Below the pieces are notes generated by a model, which saw only the letters and a list, made by a program, of their open reading frames with translations, did no database searches and was not told the DNA's origin. Below, in pieces: positions 51,481-61,419 of a stretch of 62,545 nucleotides of DNA; positions within the stretch are counted from its first letter, which is position 1, and every line of letters starts with the position of its first letter. This DNA is from Methylophaga sp. GTDB lineage: Bacteria; Pseudomonadota; Gammaproteobacteria; Nitrosococcales; Methylophagaceae. The stretch is taken from positions 1-62,545 of the forward strand of contig DRHW01000025.1 of the NCBI GenBank assembly GCA_011053005.1, in the 5' to 3' direction. The translations under genes were made by a program, and so were the position numbers.

Positions 51481-52494
51481 CTATGCGTTACTGGCGGTAA
51501 TAAGTGCATCGAGTTTTTGCTGGGCGCCGCCATTATCGAGTTGGATTTGTGCGAGTTTAATGCCTTCGGCAAGTGTTGTTGTCAGATCAGCTGCATAAAT
51601 TGCTGCACCCGCATTTAAAACAACGATATCTCTTGCTGGACCGGCTTCTCCTGCAAAAATGGATTTGATAACACTCAGGCTTTCATTTGCATTAGCGACC
51701 GAAAGCCCACTAATGTTGTGGCGTTGTAAGCCAAAATCTTCTGGGCAAATAGTATAAGTCGTGACTTCACCATTTTTTAATTCTGCAACGTAGGATTCGG
51801 AGCCAATACTAATTTCATCAAGACCATCTTCAGCATGAACAATTAGAACATGTTCGCTTCCAAGCTCTTTTAACACATGTGCCATTGGTTCAACCCACTG
51901 GCGGTCATAAACACCTAAGACTTGGCGTTTTGCTTTTGCCGGGTTGGTCAGCGGGCCTAATAGATTAAAAATAGTTCGCACGCCCATTTCATTTCGCGGG
52001 CCAGAAGCATATTTCATTGCGCCATGATGTTTTTGGGCAAACATAAAACAAACCCCAAAATTATCAATACAGTTTTTGACTTGAGTTGGCGTAATATCTA
52101 AATTGATGCCTGCCGCTTCTAATACGTCTGCGCTGCCTGAACTGCTGGTAATAGAGCGATTGCCATGTTTGGCAACTTTAGCGCCCGCAGCGGCAACGAC
52201 AAAAGCGCTTGCAGTAGAAACATTAAATGTACTTGCACCATCGCCACCAGTACCACAGGTATCAACAATATGATCGCCTGTAATTTCAACGGGTGTTACT
52301 AAGCTTCGCATGACTTTAGCTGCTGCAGCAATTTCAGTGATTGTTTCACCTTTCATCTGCAAGCCAACTAAAAAACCACCAATTTGAGCCGATGTCGCCT
52401 GGCCTGTCATGATTTTTTGCATGACATCCATCATGTCTTCGCTAGATAAATCACGTCGTTGCATCACCGATTTGATGGCGGTTGATAATTTCAT
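51481..52494 (-). CDS. trpD: Anthranilate phosphoribosyltransferase
   Basis: TrpD attaches PRPP to anthranilate. The 337-residue protein has the opening helical domain, the glycine-rich PRPP motif [51 protein letters not shown] near residues 78-128 and the anthranilate-site block [20 protein letters not shown] near 167. It lies between trpG and trpC with short gaps. Confidence 0.96.
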   Translation of the reverse strand: MKLSTAIKSVMQRRDLSSEDMMDVMQKIMTGQATSAQIGGFLVGLQMKGETITEIAAAAKVMRSLVTPVEITGDHIVDTCGTGGDGASTFNVSTASAFVVAAAGAKVAKHGNRSITSSSGSADVLEAAGINLDITPTQVKNCIDNFGVCFMFAQKHHGAMKYASGPRNEMGVRTIFNLLGPLTNPAKAKRQVLGVYDRQWVEPMAHVLKELGSEHVLIVHAEDGLDEISIGSESYVAELKNGEVTTYTICPEDFGLQRHNISGLSVANANESLSVIKSIFAGEAGPARDIVVLNAGAAIYAADLTTTLAEGIKLAQIQLDNGGAQQKLDALITASNA

Positions 52495-52506
52495 AAATAC
52501 ACTCGT

Positions 52507-53085
52507 TTAACGATCGAGAAAATTTTTCAGTAAGGCATGACCTTGTTCGGTCAAGATAGATTCGGGATGAAACTGAACGCCCTCAATAGGTAATGTTTTA
52601 TGACGAACGCCCATGATTTCATCCAAACTACCATCTTCATTTTGAGTCCAAGCAGTGATTTCAAAACAATCTGGCAATGACTCTTTATTGATGATTAGAG
52701 AGTGATAGCGCGTAGCAATAATGGGGTTATCCAAACCTTCAAATACGCCGATATTTTTGTGATAAACAGGCGATGTTTTACCGTGCATAATCTGACGAGC
52801 ATGAATCACTTCGCCGCCAAACGCTTGACCTATTGCCTGATGACCAAGACACACGCCTAAAATGGGTTTTTTACCGGCAAAATGTTTAATGACATCAAGC
52901 GAAACACCGGCTTCATTTGGCGTGCAGGGGCCAGGCGAAACCACAATTTTTTCAGGATTTAATGCCTCAATTTCTTCAATCGTAATTTTGTCGTTACGAT
53001 GTACATGGACATCAGCACCTAGCTCACCAAAGTATTGGACGAGGTTGTAGGTGAAAGAATCATAATTGTCGATCATTAAAAGCAT
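52507..53085 (-). CDS. trpG: Anthranilate synthase glutamine amidotransferase component TrpG
   Basis: TrpG supplies ammonia from glutamine to anthranilate (or 4-amino-4-deoxychorismate) synthase. The 192-residue class-I amidotransferase has [19 protein letters not shown]-type N terminus, the nucleophile cysteine in [15 protein letters not shown] near 80 and the histidine/glutamate pair [21 protein letters not shown] near 170. The start codon at 53085 is preferred to the in-frame GTG two codons upstream. It begins the trpGDC operon; trpE is not in the window. Confidence 0.94.
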   Translation of the reverse strand: MLLMIDNYDSFTYNLVQYFGELGADVHVHRNDKITIEEIEALNPEKIVVSPGPCTPNEAGVSLDVIKHFAGKKPILGVCLGHQAIGQAFGGEVIHARQIMHGKTSPVYHKNIGVFEGLDNPIIATRYHSLIINKESLPDCFEITAWTQNEDGSLDEIMGVRHKTLPIEGVQFHPESILTEQGHALLKNFLDR

Positions 53086-53176
53086 TAACACATACCGCTT
53101 AAATTATATAATGGTCGAATTCTAGCAAATAATGCCTGCTTTCAGGGGATTTTAATCGTAATCAGCGCTAAAGCGT

Positions 53177-54893
<1,717 letters not shown>

Positions 54894-54991
54894 ATCAGGC
54901 TCAGCTAGACAGGTTTTTAAGACGGTTTGTTCAAGCGACAAAACACTGAGAATGATAGCATAGGCGCAGTATTCTTAAATCCATAGCGACT

Positions 54992-55921
54992 ATGAAAATA
55001 TTTCAAAAACAATTTTTGCATCCACGCTTCTGGCCCAGTTGGTTAGGCTTGTTGTTTATGCGCTTATCTATTTATCTTCCAGTTAAGGCGCAGTTGTTTG
55101 CTGGGAGATGTATGGCGTGGATAATGACGCCGCTGATGCGAACGAGAAAAAAAATAGCGCGTCGTAATTTAGAACTTTGTTTTCCTGAACTTACTGACAA
55201 ACAACGCACTGAACTATTGAAAGAAAACTTTCGAACCATGGGCATGATGTTGATTGAAACGGCGCTTAGCTGGTGGGCAAGTGACGAGCGTTTACAGAAA
55301 CGAGTGCAGTACGAAGGTTTAGAGCATTTGGATGCGGCTTTAGCGAAAGGCAAAGGGGTTATTTTATTAACGGGTCATTTCACTAGCATGGAATTAGGTG
55401 GGCGATTAATTATGTTAAAACATCCTTGCTACGTTATGTTTCGTGAATTAAATAATCAATTATTTAATGCGGTGATGATGCAAGCCAGAACCTATCATAG
55501 CGAAGGTATAGTAATGCGTGATGACCCGCGACCGATGGTACGAGCTTTAAAGAAAAACAAAATCGTCTGGTATGCACCGGATCAAGATTTTGGGCGAAAA
55601 AGGAGCGTGTTTGCCACATTTTTTGGTGTGCCAGCTGCCACTGTTCCTGCGACGTCTCGAATAGTTAAAATGAGCGGTGCTGTCATTATTCCCTTTGTGC
55701 CAAGACGCGAAAAAGATGGTCGTTATACCTTAAGTTTATCTGCACCATTGGCAAACTTTCCGACAGGTGATGATGTTGCTGATGCACAAGTTATAAACGA
55801 CTTAATAGAAAAAGAAGTACGTAAAACGCCAGCACAATATCTATGGATCCACCGCCGCTTCAAAACGCAAGCGGAAGGTAACAAAGGGGCGATATATAAA
55901 GTTAAAAAACAGATGAAATAG
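54992..55921 (+). CDS. lpxL: LpxL/HtrB-type lipid A acyltransferase
   Basis: The 309-residue inner-membrane protein adds a secondary acyl chain to Kdo2-lipid IVA. It has a hydrophobic N-terminal anchor and the LpxL family HX4E motif, GHFTSMELGGR near residue 130, plus APDQDFGRKRSVFATFFGVPAAT near 193-215. The chain-length class (LpxL or LpxM) is uncertain, but FxDQDxG and the general length favour LpxL. It is divergent from waaA, consistent with joint lipid A core assembly. Confidence 0.88.
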   Translation: MKIFQKQFLHPRFWPSWLGLLFMRLSIYLPVKAQLFAGRCMAWIMTPLMRTRKKIARRNLELCFPELTDKQRTELLKENFRTMGMMLIETALSWWASDERLQKRVQYEGLEHLDAALAKGKGVILLTGHFTSMELGGRLIMLKHPCYVMFRELNNQLFNAVMMQARTYHSEGIVMRDDPRPMVRALKKNKIVWYAPDQDFGRKRSVFATFFGVPAATVPATSRIVKMSGAVIIPFVPRREKDGRYTLSLSAPLANFPTGDDVADAQVINDLIEKEVRKTPAQYLWIHRRFKTQAEGNKGAIYKVKKQMK

Positions 55922-56044
55922 ACGGAAAGTTATTCTCATTTAAATTTTTGAGTTTGCATGATGCAGATTTCAACATGAAATCATGATGGTGCAGCTTTTA
56001 ATTTTCTACAATGGTCACATTGACAATCTTGCCTGAATCTTTAT

Positions 56045-56063
56045 AGTAACGCGAATCATTACT
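56045..56063. promoter_or_regulatory. Candidate Fur box upstream of the FecA-like receptor
   Basis: The 19-base window ending in AATCATTACT shares 12 of 19 positions with the Fur consensus GATAATGATAATCATTATC. The right half matches well (AATCATTA) and the left half poorly. It lies 30-48 bases before the receptor start, where an iron-dependent repressor would act. Confidence 0.5.
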
Positions 56064-56092
56064 ATTAACCTCTATTACTTGCGAGACATCTC

Positions 56093-58156
56093 TTGGCCCA
56101 TCATTTTACAAAAAAACAACTCATTACTCTCATTGCTATTGGACTTTTCAGCACGCAATCCAATGCCGAATCCCCAGTAGAATTAGGTTCAATTGTCGTC
56201 AATTCTTCAGACTGGTTAGGTGAGGCAAATGAAGAAAATGTTAAAACTTACACTGGATCACGAGATGTCGTGACATATGAAGAACTGCATGAAAGAGGCG
56301 CATTAAATTTAGAAGATGCACTTCGTAGTACAAATAGCGTACAAGTGCTTGATGAAACGGGGACTGGCATATTGCCTAATATTGGGGTCCGTGGTTTGAA
56401 TCCTTTGAGAAGTGAGCGTTTGCAGATGCTAGTCGATGGCTATCCCATTAGCATCGGGCCATACACCAATGTTGGCGTTTCTTTATTCCCCGTCACTTTA
56501 CCTAGTATTGAAAAAATAGATATTGTTCGAGGTGGCGCAGCGGTACATTACGGTCCTAACAATGTCGGTGGCGTACTGAATCTTATTACTAAACCTATTT
56601 CACGAGATTTTGAACAAACTATTCGTGAACGAATGACGGTTGCTGACAAAACGGGCAATGTATATTACGACAGTTATTACCGTGCATCAGGATTTGTCAC
56701 TGATGACTTAGGTTTGCAACTTCAGGTTAATCTTCAAGATGGTGATGGTTTTCGTGATCATTCGGAAACGGATGTACAGAATATTATCTTGAATGCACAG
56801 TACTTTGTGAATGATAAAAATGAATTAGATATGCAACTTCAGTATTACAATGTGAATGCAGATCTTGCAGGCGCATTGAGCCCAAGTGCATACAAGTCTG
56901 ATCGTACTCAATCTCAGCGTCCTTATGATGCTTACGATGCTGATATGCTCCGCGGCACTATGACTTGGACCTATACCCCTAATGATGATGTTGAATTTCA
57001 ATGGCGTAATTTTGCTCACAAAGCAGATAGGACATTTGATTTTTCTCAAGGAGCAGGACCTTCGTCCACTTCGTTTGATCCATCACTTAATGCCGCGACC
57101 GTATCTAGTTCGCCCCGCGTATTCAATGTGTATGGTACTGAGCCGCGCATTACGGTTAGACAAGGCAACCATGTTTTTAAAGCCGGCGCTCGATTTGTAA
57201 AAGAACAAGTGAGCTTTGATGTCAACCGATTAACCCTTGCGACCAATAGTTATAGTGCCGTTAGAAATTGGCATTTTGATACCGAAGCCGTCGCCCTTTA
57301 TGTGAGTGATTCTATTGAGTTGCTTGATAAAAAACTAATCGTAACACCAGGCGTGCGCTACGAAAATGTGAGCACTGATTTTGAAGATCAAATTACAAAT
57401 GCGGTTGGGAAAAATGATACCGATAAATTTCTTCCTGGTTTGACGGTTGGTTTGCAAGCTACAGATGCCATTTTCTTATTTGCCAATGCTCAACGTTCAT
57501 TGGTGCCGGTTCAAACAGCACAAGTGACTCGCGAGGGCGATGTTGCTAACGAACTAGCGTGGAATTATGAAGTAGGAACACGCGTTGCGGTAACGCCAGA
57601 TGTAAGTGTCAGCGGTACATTATTCAAAATTGATTATAAAGATCAGATTCAATTTAATAACGCGACAAATACCTTCCAGAACTTGGGGGAAACACGTCAT
57701 GAAGGTATTGAGTTAACGGCTGATTGGCAAGCAACAACTCACTTAGCGCTGGGTGCTGGATATACTTATCTTGAGACAGAACAGTTGACGGGAAATAACG
57801 AAGGTAATGAGTTACCTAATGCACCGCAACACAATATTAATGCTCATATCGACTATCGCGTTGGATTTTGGAAAGCAAGTCTGACCGGGTTACACGTTAG
57901 TGAAAGTTATAGTGACGCGGCCAATACAAAAATAGAAACGAGCAATGGTAGCGCAGGGCAATTACCCGCTTATACCTTGGTTAATACTCGTTTAAGTCGT
58001 GATTTTAATGTTAGCAGTAACAAACTAGAGATTGCATTGGCGATCAATAATTTACTTGATGAAGAATATTACTTCAGAGGTGTCGATGTCAGCCCTATTG
58101 GCAGACTTTCAGCACCAGGACGATCCTTTATTCTTGAAGGAAGTTTAGACTTTTAA
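56093..58156 (+). CDS. TonB-dependent outer-membrane receptor, FecA-like
   Basis: A 687-residue ligand-gated porin. A signal peptide (FTKKQLITLIAIGLFSTQSNA, cleaved before ESPVE) precedes a plug domain (residues about 45-175, LQMLVDGYPISIGPYTNVG, FPVTLPSIEKIDIVRGGAAVHYGPNNVGGVLNLITK) and a 22-stranded barrel ending in the aromatic-terminated SFILEGSLDF. The FPVTLPSIEKIDIVRGG and GPNNVGGV strings resemble FecA, the ferric dicitrate receptor, but there is no N-terminal signalling domain, so it does not talk to a sigma/anti-sigma pair by that route. Substrate is probably a ferric chelate. It starts at TTG 56093, as no ATG precedes the signal peptide. Confidence 0.88.
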   Translation: MAHHFTKKQLITLIAIGLFSTQSNAESPVELGSIVVNSSDWLGEANEENVKTYTGSRDVVTYEELHERGALNLEDALRSTNSVQVLDETGTGILPNIGVRGLNPLRSERLQMLVDGYPISIGPYTNVGVSLFPVTLPSIEKIDIVRGGAAVHYGPNNVGGVLNLITKPISRDFEQTIRERMTVADKTGNVYYDSYYRASGFVTDDLGLQLQVNLQDGDGFRDHSETDVQNIILNAQYFVNDKNELDMQLQYYNVNADLAGALSPSAYKSDRTQSQRPYDAYDADMLRGTMTWTYTPNDDVEFQWRNFAHKADRTFDFSQGAGPSSTSFDPSLNAATVSSSPRVFNVYGTEPRITVRQGNHVFKAGARFVKEQVSFDVNRLTLATNSYSAVRNWHFDTEAVALYVSDSIELLDKKLIVTPGVRYENVSTDFEDQITNAVGKNDTDKFLPGLTVGLQATDAIFLFANAQRSLVPVQTAQVTREGDVANELAWNYEVGTRVAVTPDVSVSGTLFKIDYKDQIQFNNATNTFQNLGETRHEGIELTADWQATTHLALGAGYTYLETEQLTGNNEGNELPNAPQHNINAHIDYRVGFWKASLTGLHVSESYSDAANTKIETSNGSAGQLPAYTLVNTRLSRDFNVSSNKLEIALAINNLLDEEYYFRGVDVSPIGRLSAPGRSFILEGSLDF

Positions 58157-58178
58157 ACAGTTCATCAAATTATCAATG

Positions 58179-58214
58179 ACACATTTACCCACAAGTTAAC
58201 GTGGGTAAATGTGT
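58179..58214. terminator. Strong hairpin after the FecA-like receptor
   Basis: A 14-bp perfect stem (58179-58192 with 58201-58214) closes an eight-base loop, 22 bases after the receptor stop. The tail GTGATTTT has only a short T-run, so termination may be partial. Confidence 0.75.
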
Positions 58215-58247
58215 GTGATTTTGATGAAGTTGTATTAGGAGAATGAC

Positions 58248-58295
58248 ATGAAGTTTATGCAATGCTTCCGAGTCTGTCAGCCAAAGCCGTCATGA
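58248..58295 (+). CDS. Short ORF of 15 residues with a strong ribosome-binding site
   Basis: ATG 58248 is preceded by TTAGGAGAATGAC, giving a good Shine-Dalgarno spacing, and encodes MKFMQCFRVCQPKPS before a stop. It has no recognisable homology and is followed by about 55 bases and then a terminator at 58351. It could be a leader peptide, a microprotein, or a remnant of a truncated gene downstream of the receptor. It is reported only because the ribosome site is better than for most genes here. Confidence 0.3.
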   Translation: MKFMQCFRVCQPKPS

Positions 58296-58350
58296 CTAAT
58301 AACATCAATCAATCTCCATACGATGCTATAGAACAAGCTGCACAAGTATA

Positions 58351-58388
58351 AAAAAGCCGCTTTCCTATGTTAAGGAGAAGCGGCTTTT
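58351..58388. terminator. Bidirectional terminator between the short ORF and the receptor remnant
   Basis: The AGCCGCTT arm and its complement AAGCGGCT, extended by TCCT/AGGA with one mismatch, form a stem of about 13 bp with a loop of ATGTTA, flanked by A- and T-tracts (AAAAA and TTTT). It would stop transcription from both the short ORF and the leftward remnant. Confidence 0.88.
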
Positions 58389-58413
58389 CATTTTTTTGAT
58401 ATTTTAATAACGG

Positions 58414-58704
58414 TTACCACTGATAGTTTACCGAACCAATAACCATACGTTCGTCGCCATAACGACAAGTGCTGTTGCAGAATAAGTATTTTTCGTTAGT
58501 TAAGTTTTGCGCTTTCATTGCCATAGACCAGTTCTTATCGACTTCGTAGCTTATTTTCAAGTCATAGAGGGGATAGTCATCCACCTTTTGGTTGGTGTCT
58601 GAACTCGAGATATAGCTAGTGCCTATATAACGAGCACCACCACCAATCACAACTTTAGGTAAACCTAAAGCTGCTAAGCGATAATCTGTCCAAATGCTCG
58701 CCAC
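58414..58704 (-). pseudogene. C-terminal remnant of a TonB-dependent siderophore receptor
   Basis: The last 96 residues (to about 58725 upstream in frame) of a siderophore-type receptor: GGGARYIGTSYISSSDTNQKVDDYPLYDLKISYEVDKNW and the barrel end AMKAQNLTNEKYLFCNSTCRYGDERMVIGSVNYQW are the family's closing strands. The signal peptide, plug and first 18-20 strands are missing, so it cannot make a receptor. It lies on the same strand and immediately downstream of a truncated sigma factor, as would follow from one deletion of the middle of a sigma/anti-sigma/receptor operon. Confidence 0.88.
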
Positions 58705-59074
58705 ATTTGTTGGTCTTCCGGCGTGCAGTTACCACTATAATAATGACGCGGTGTTCTGGTGAAGGTTCTAAAGCCTCTGGTTGTGTCGTTAAAGTATCCA
58801 GCCATGGTTGTTCAACTTCACGTCGTCGCCATAGAGCGATACACATACCATTGGCTAAAGTCCGTAAATAAGCACGCGCTTCAAGCTCACTTCCGAAACC
58901 ACCGGAAGCTGGTTTTATAAGCAAACGTAAAAAGGCATCTTGTGCCAAATCAGCCAAATCAGCCAAATCAGCCGCATTACCCAAACGACGGCGTAACCAT
59001 CCTTGTAACCAAACGTGATGGTCGTAGTAAAGATTTTCTACAGAAGGAGAGGAAGTGGCATCGCCCGATTTCAT
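58655..59074 (-). pseudogene. Truncated FecI-type ECF sigma factor
   Basis: An open frame of 139 residues. Residues 1 to about 110 are the front of a FecI-like iron-starvation sigma factor: VENLYYDHHVWLQGWLRRRLGNAADLAD, LAQDAFLRLLIKP, ARAYLRTLANGMCIALWRRREVEQPWLDTL and PEALEPSPEHRV. Region 4, which reads the -35 element, is missing: from about residue 112 the sequence has no homology and merges in another frame with the receptor remnant. A normal FecI has about 170 residues. Three copies of LAD occur at residues 36-44, where the family has fewer. Almost certainly nonfunctional. Confidence 0.85.
58944..58973. repeat. Nine-base tandem repeat (three copies) in the sigma factor remnant
   Basis: GCCAAATCA occurs three times consecutively plus a partial fourth copy (GCC). 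It encodes repeated LAD tripeptides in region 2 of the sigma remnant. It arose by slippage or duplication and is a sign of relaxed selection. Confidence 0.9.
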
Positions 59075-59122
59075 AATGGTTTTTGGATCCTATTATTGCC
59101 TCAAAAGTTTTAATGCTTAAAT

Positions 59123-59141
59123 GCTAATGAAAATAATTATC
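59123..59141. promoter_or_regulatory. Fur box upstream of the truncated ECF sigma factor
   Basis: The 19-base sequence GCTAATGAAAATAATTATC matches the Fur consensus GATAATGATAATCATTATC at 16 of 19 positions and lies about 50 bases before the sigma factor start codon. It implies iron-repressed transcription; the site outlived the gene it controls. Confidence 0.82.
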
Positions 59142-59426
59142 TTTTACAGTTTGCTGGTTATGCTTTAGGAATGCTCATTTGGTAATTAAACCTAATGTTT
59201 AGTAGGTGTTTATTGTTGATCATGGCTACTACTTCTTGTATTAGCTTAAATATCACTATTTACAGCAGAATGAGTTGATTTAGCTATCATGAAAAGTAAA
59301 GTTAGATTGGTCAGAATAAGTTTTCATTGACTCATTATTGAATTAGTTGAAAGCGAGCAGTTACAGGGAATTTAATAATTTTTATTTATTTTGTATTTAG
59401 CATGTTGATTAAACTTTGATATTTAA

Positions 59427-59451
59427 ATGATATGATGTAGCATAACATATT
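59427..59451 (+). promoter_or_regulatory. Imperfect palindromic operator near the promoter of the CobN-linked receptor
   Basis: ATGATATGATG and CATAACATATT flank TAG and pair at 7 of 11 positions. TATGAT inside it resembles a -10 element. It lies 30-54 bases before the receptor start. A metal-responsive repressor of the Fur/Zur family is a possible binder, but the spacing does not match a standard Zur or Fur box. Confidence 0.35.
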
Positions 59452-59480
59452 GATTTTATTTACGAGCCTAATTACGACAC

Positions 59481-61415
59481 ATGAAAATATCCTCTCCTTA
59501 CTTTCTATCAGCCTTCCTACCTACGGTGTTTTTATTTAATAGCTTAGCTGCTGAAGCAGAGACACAAAGACTTGAGACAGTTGTTGTTACTGCAAGTACC
59601 CGTGAAAATGATTTAAAAACAGCGCCAGCTAGCATTTCTGTGATCAGCAAAGAAGAGTTAAAACTTCGTGATGCTGATGATTTGACCGATGCGCTATCTT
59701 CAGAACCAGGGATTAATATCACCTCCATTGGTCAGACTCGTCGTGGGATAAGTATCCGGGGTATGCCGGAAGAACATACTTTATTTATGTTGAATGGACA
59801 GCGTCTCAGTTCTAGTAATGCGGTTATTGCTCACTCCGACTTTGAGCTAAGTTGGTTACCGCCCAGTGCGATAGAGCGTATCGAAGTTGTTCGTGGACCA
59901 ATGTCTTCGCTTTATGGTTCTGATGCTTTAGGTGGTGTCATCAATGTCATTACGAAGGTACCCAATAAAGAGTTCTCTGGGGAAATATCAACAAGCTTGA
60001 GAGCTATTGAAGGTGAAGGTTCAGATGGCCGTACCTCAAAAAGCAATCTCTATATGGGCGGTCCAATTCTAGAGGATAAGTTAGCATTTACTTTTGCAGG
60101 TCAACTTTATGACCGTAATGAATTACCGTTGGAAACGGATCCATCGCAGTCGGATAGTGAGTCACGAGATGCTCATTCAGGTAGAGGTTCGTTAATCTGG
60201 ACGCCGGTTGATGGACAGCGTTTTGATTTTGCATTCAGTCGAAGCCAAGATGACCGCAGCCGTAATGTGGCTGCACGTTCTGATTACTACCAATCTGACG
60301 ATGATATTGATAGACAACATTATTCATTGGCTTATAAAGGCCAGTGGGACTGGGGGCACAGCGATGTGAATATTTATCAGTCTTCTATTGAGCGACAAAA
60401 TACACGATCGTCTAATTCAACTGCGACGCGACCACAGGAAGTTAAAGACAAGGTTATAGATGGTCATATAGGTTTGCCTGTTGGAGAGCGACATTTTTTG
60501 ACCTTGGGTGGTCAGATTCGTAGTGAAACATTATATGACGATGTGGCCGGTGGTAGCAGTGACAGCGTATCTGCAAACCATCGTTCGGCATTTGTTCAGG
60601 ATGAGATTGATATTCTAAATAATCTGCAATTGGTTGCTGGTTTACGAGTTGATAACCATGAAAAATACGGTAACGAAACTAGCCCGCGATTGTATGTTGT
60701 CTACGAGCCAACTTCTAATCTGGTAGTTAAAGGCGGCTATGGACAGGGCTTTCGTGCACCAAGTTTGACTGAATTGTCTCCCGACTTTAGGGTTTTGGCT
60801 GCTGGTGGTTTGTTTTGGGCATACGGTAATCCTAATTTGCAACCTGAACTATCGGAAACCTATGAAATCGGTTTTGACTACAGTCTCGAGCAATGGTCTG
60901 TCTCAGCCAATGTATTCCAGAACAATTTAGAAAATTTGGTACAGACACAATGCCGTAGTTTTTGTGGTCTTCGTGGTCGTGAAATTCGTTATTACGAAAA
61001 TGTAGATGAAGCGCGAATTCGTGGTGTTGAACTTGGCCTGATGCATGAGCTCAGCGAGACCGTCACACTCAACGCCAACTATACTTATTTGGATACTGAA
61101 GATCTCGGGAGCGGTAATGAGTTGGAGCGCCGTCCCCAAGATTCAGGAAACATTTTATTGAGTTGGATGTTTATGCCTCAGTCAACGTTGCGCTGGCGTT
61201 CAGAATTTATCGGCAAGCAATACGTAGGCGATGATCAATATACGCCTGCATACGATCTGCATCATATAGATTTTTCTTATGCAGTTACAGATCAGTTTAC
61301 GGTCAATGCAGGTATCGAAAACCTGTTTAATGATCGTTTGCAGGAAAAATCTGACCTATATACTTTGGCTGAGCCGGGGCGAGCTTTCCGTCTTGGAATG
61401 ACCGTCGGATTTTAA
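59481..61415 (+). CDS. TonB-dependent outer-membrane receptor (CirA/FepA/BtuB-like) linked to a CobN-type chelatase
   Basis: The 644-residue receptor has a signal peptide (SSPYFLSAFLPTVFLFNSLA, mature start near ETQ), the TonB box ETVVVTAS near residue 33, plug motifs (ISIRGMPEEHTLFMLNGQRL near 92-112, IERIEVVRGPMSSLYGSDALGGVINVITK near 132-160) and a barrel ending FRLGMTVGF, phenylalanine-terminated. The plug resembles CirA-type and BtuB-type receptors; the ligand cannot be told from the sequence. The next gene, four bases downstream, encodes an exported CobN-family protein, so the ligand may be a metal-bearing tetrapyrrole or a cobalt chelate. Confidence 0.9.
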   Translation: MKISSPYFLSAFLPTVFLFNSLAAEAETQRLETVVVTASTRENDLKTAPASISVISKEELKLRDADDLTDALSSEPGINITSIGQTRRGISIRGMPEEHTLFMLNGQRLSSSNAVIAHSDFELSWLPPSAIERIEVVRGPMSSLYGSDALGGVINVITKVPNKEFSGEISTSLRAIEGEGSDGRTSKSNLYMGGPILEDKLAFTFAGQLYDRNELPLETDPSQSDSESRDAHSGRGSLIWTPVDGQRFDFAFSRSQDDRSRNVAARSDYYQSDDDIDRQHYSLAYKGQWDWGHSDVNIYQSSIERQNTRSSNSTATRPQEVKDKVIDGHIGLPVGERHFLTLGGQIRSETLYDDVAGGSSDSVSANHRSAFVQDEIDILNNLQLVAGLRVDNHEKYGNETSPRLYVVYEPTSNLVVKGGYGQGFRAPSLTELSPDFRVLAAGGLFWAYGNPNLQPELSETYEIGFDYSLEQWSVSANVFQNNLENLVQTQCRSFCGLRGREIRYYENVDEARIRGVELGLMHELSETVTLNANYTYLDTEDLGSGNELERRPQDSGNILLSWMFMPQSTLRWRSEFIGKQYVGDDQYTPAYDLHHIDFSYAVTDQFTVNAGIENLFNDRLQEKSDLYTLAEPGRAFRLGMTVGF

Positions 61416-61419
61416 CAGT

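Larger units (their letters stand above)
59075..59480. other. Intergenic region between sigma remnant and second receptor
   Basis: This 406-base gene-free stretch is very AT-rich. It holds a strong Fur box for the sigma remnant at 59123-59141 and an imperfect 25-base palindrome at 59427-59451 near the receptor promoter. I see no cobalamin riboswitch, RNA gene or small ORF. Confidence 0.7.

Noticed and set aside
54894-54941. Longer WaaA beginning at TTG 54941
   Set aside because: The extra residues have no counterpart in WaaA, while the TTG at 54893 matches the family N terminus.
58944-58973. Short repeats considered as a CRISPR-like array
   Set aside because: Units are 9 bases, directly adjacent with no spacers, and encode repeated LAD residues.
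59075-59480. Possible cobalamin riboswitch upstream of the receptor-CobN pair
   Set aside because: I looked for the GCCACTG-type conserved core and found none; the region is AT-rich with only short palindromes.
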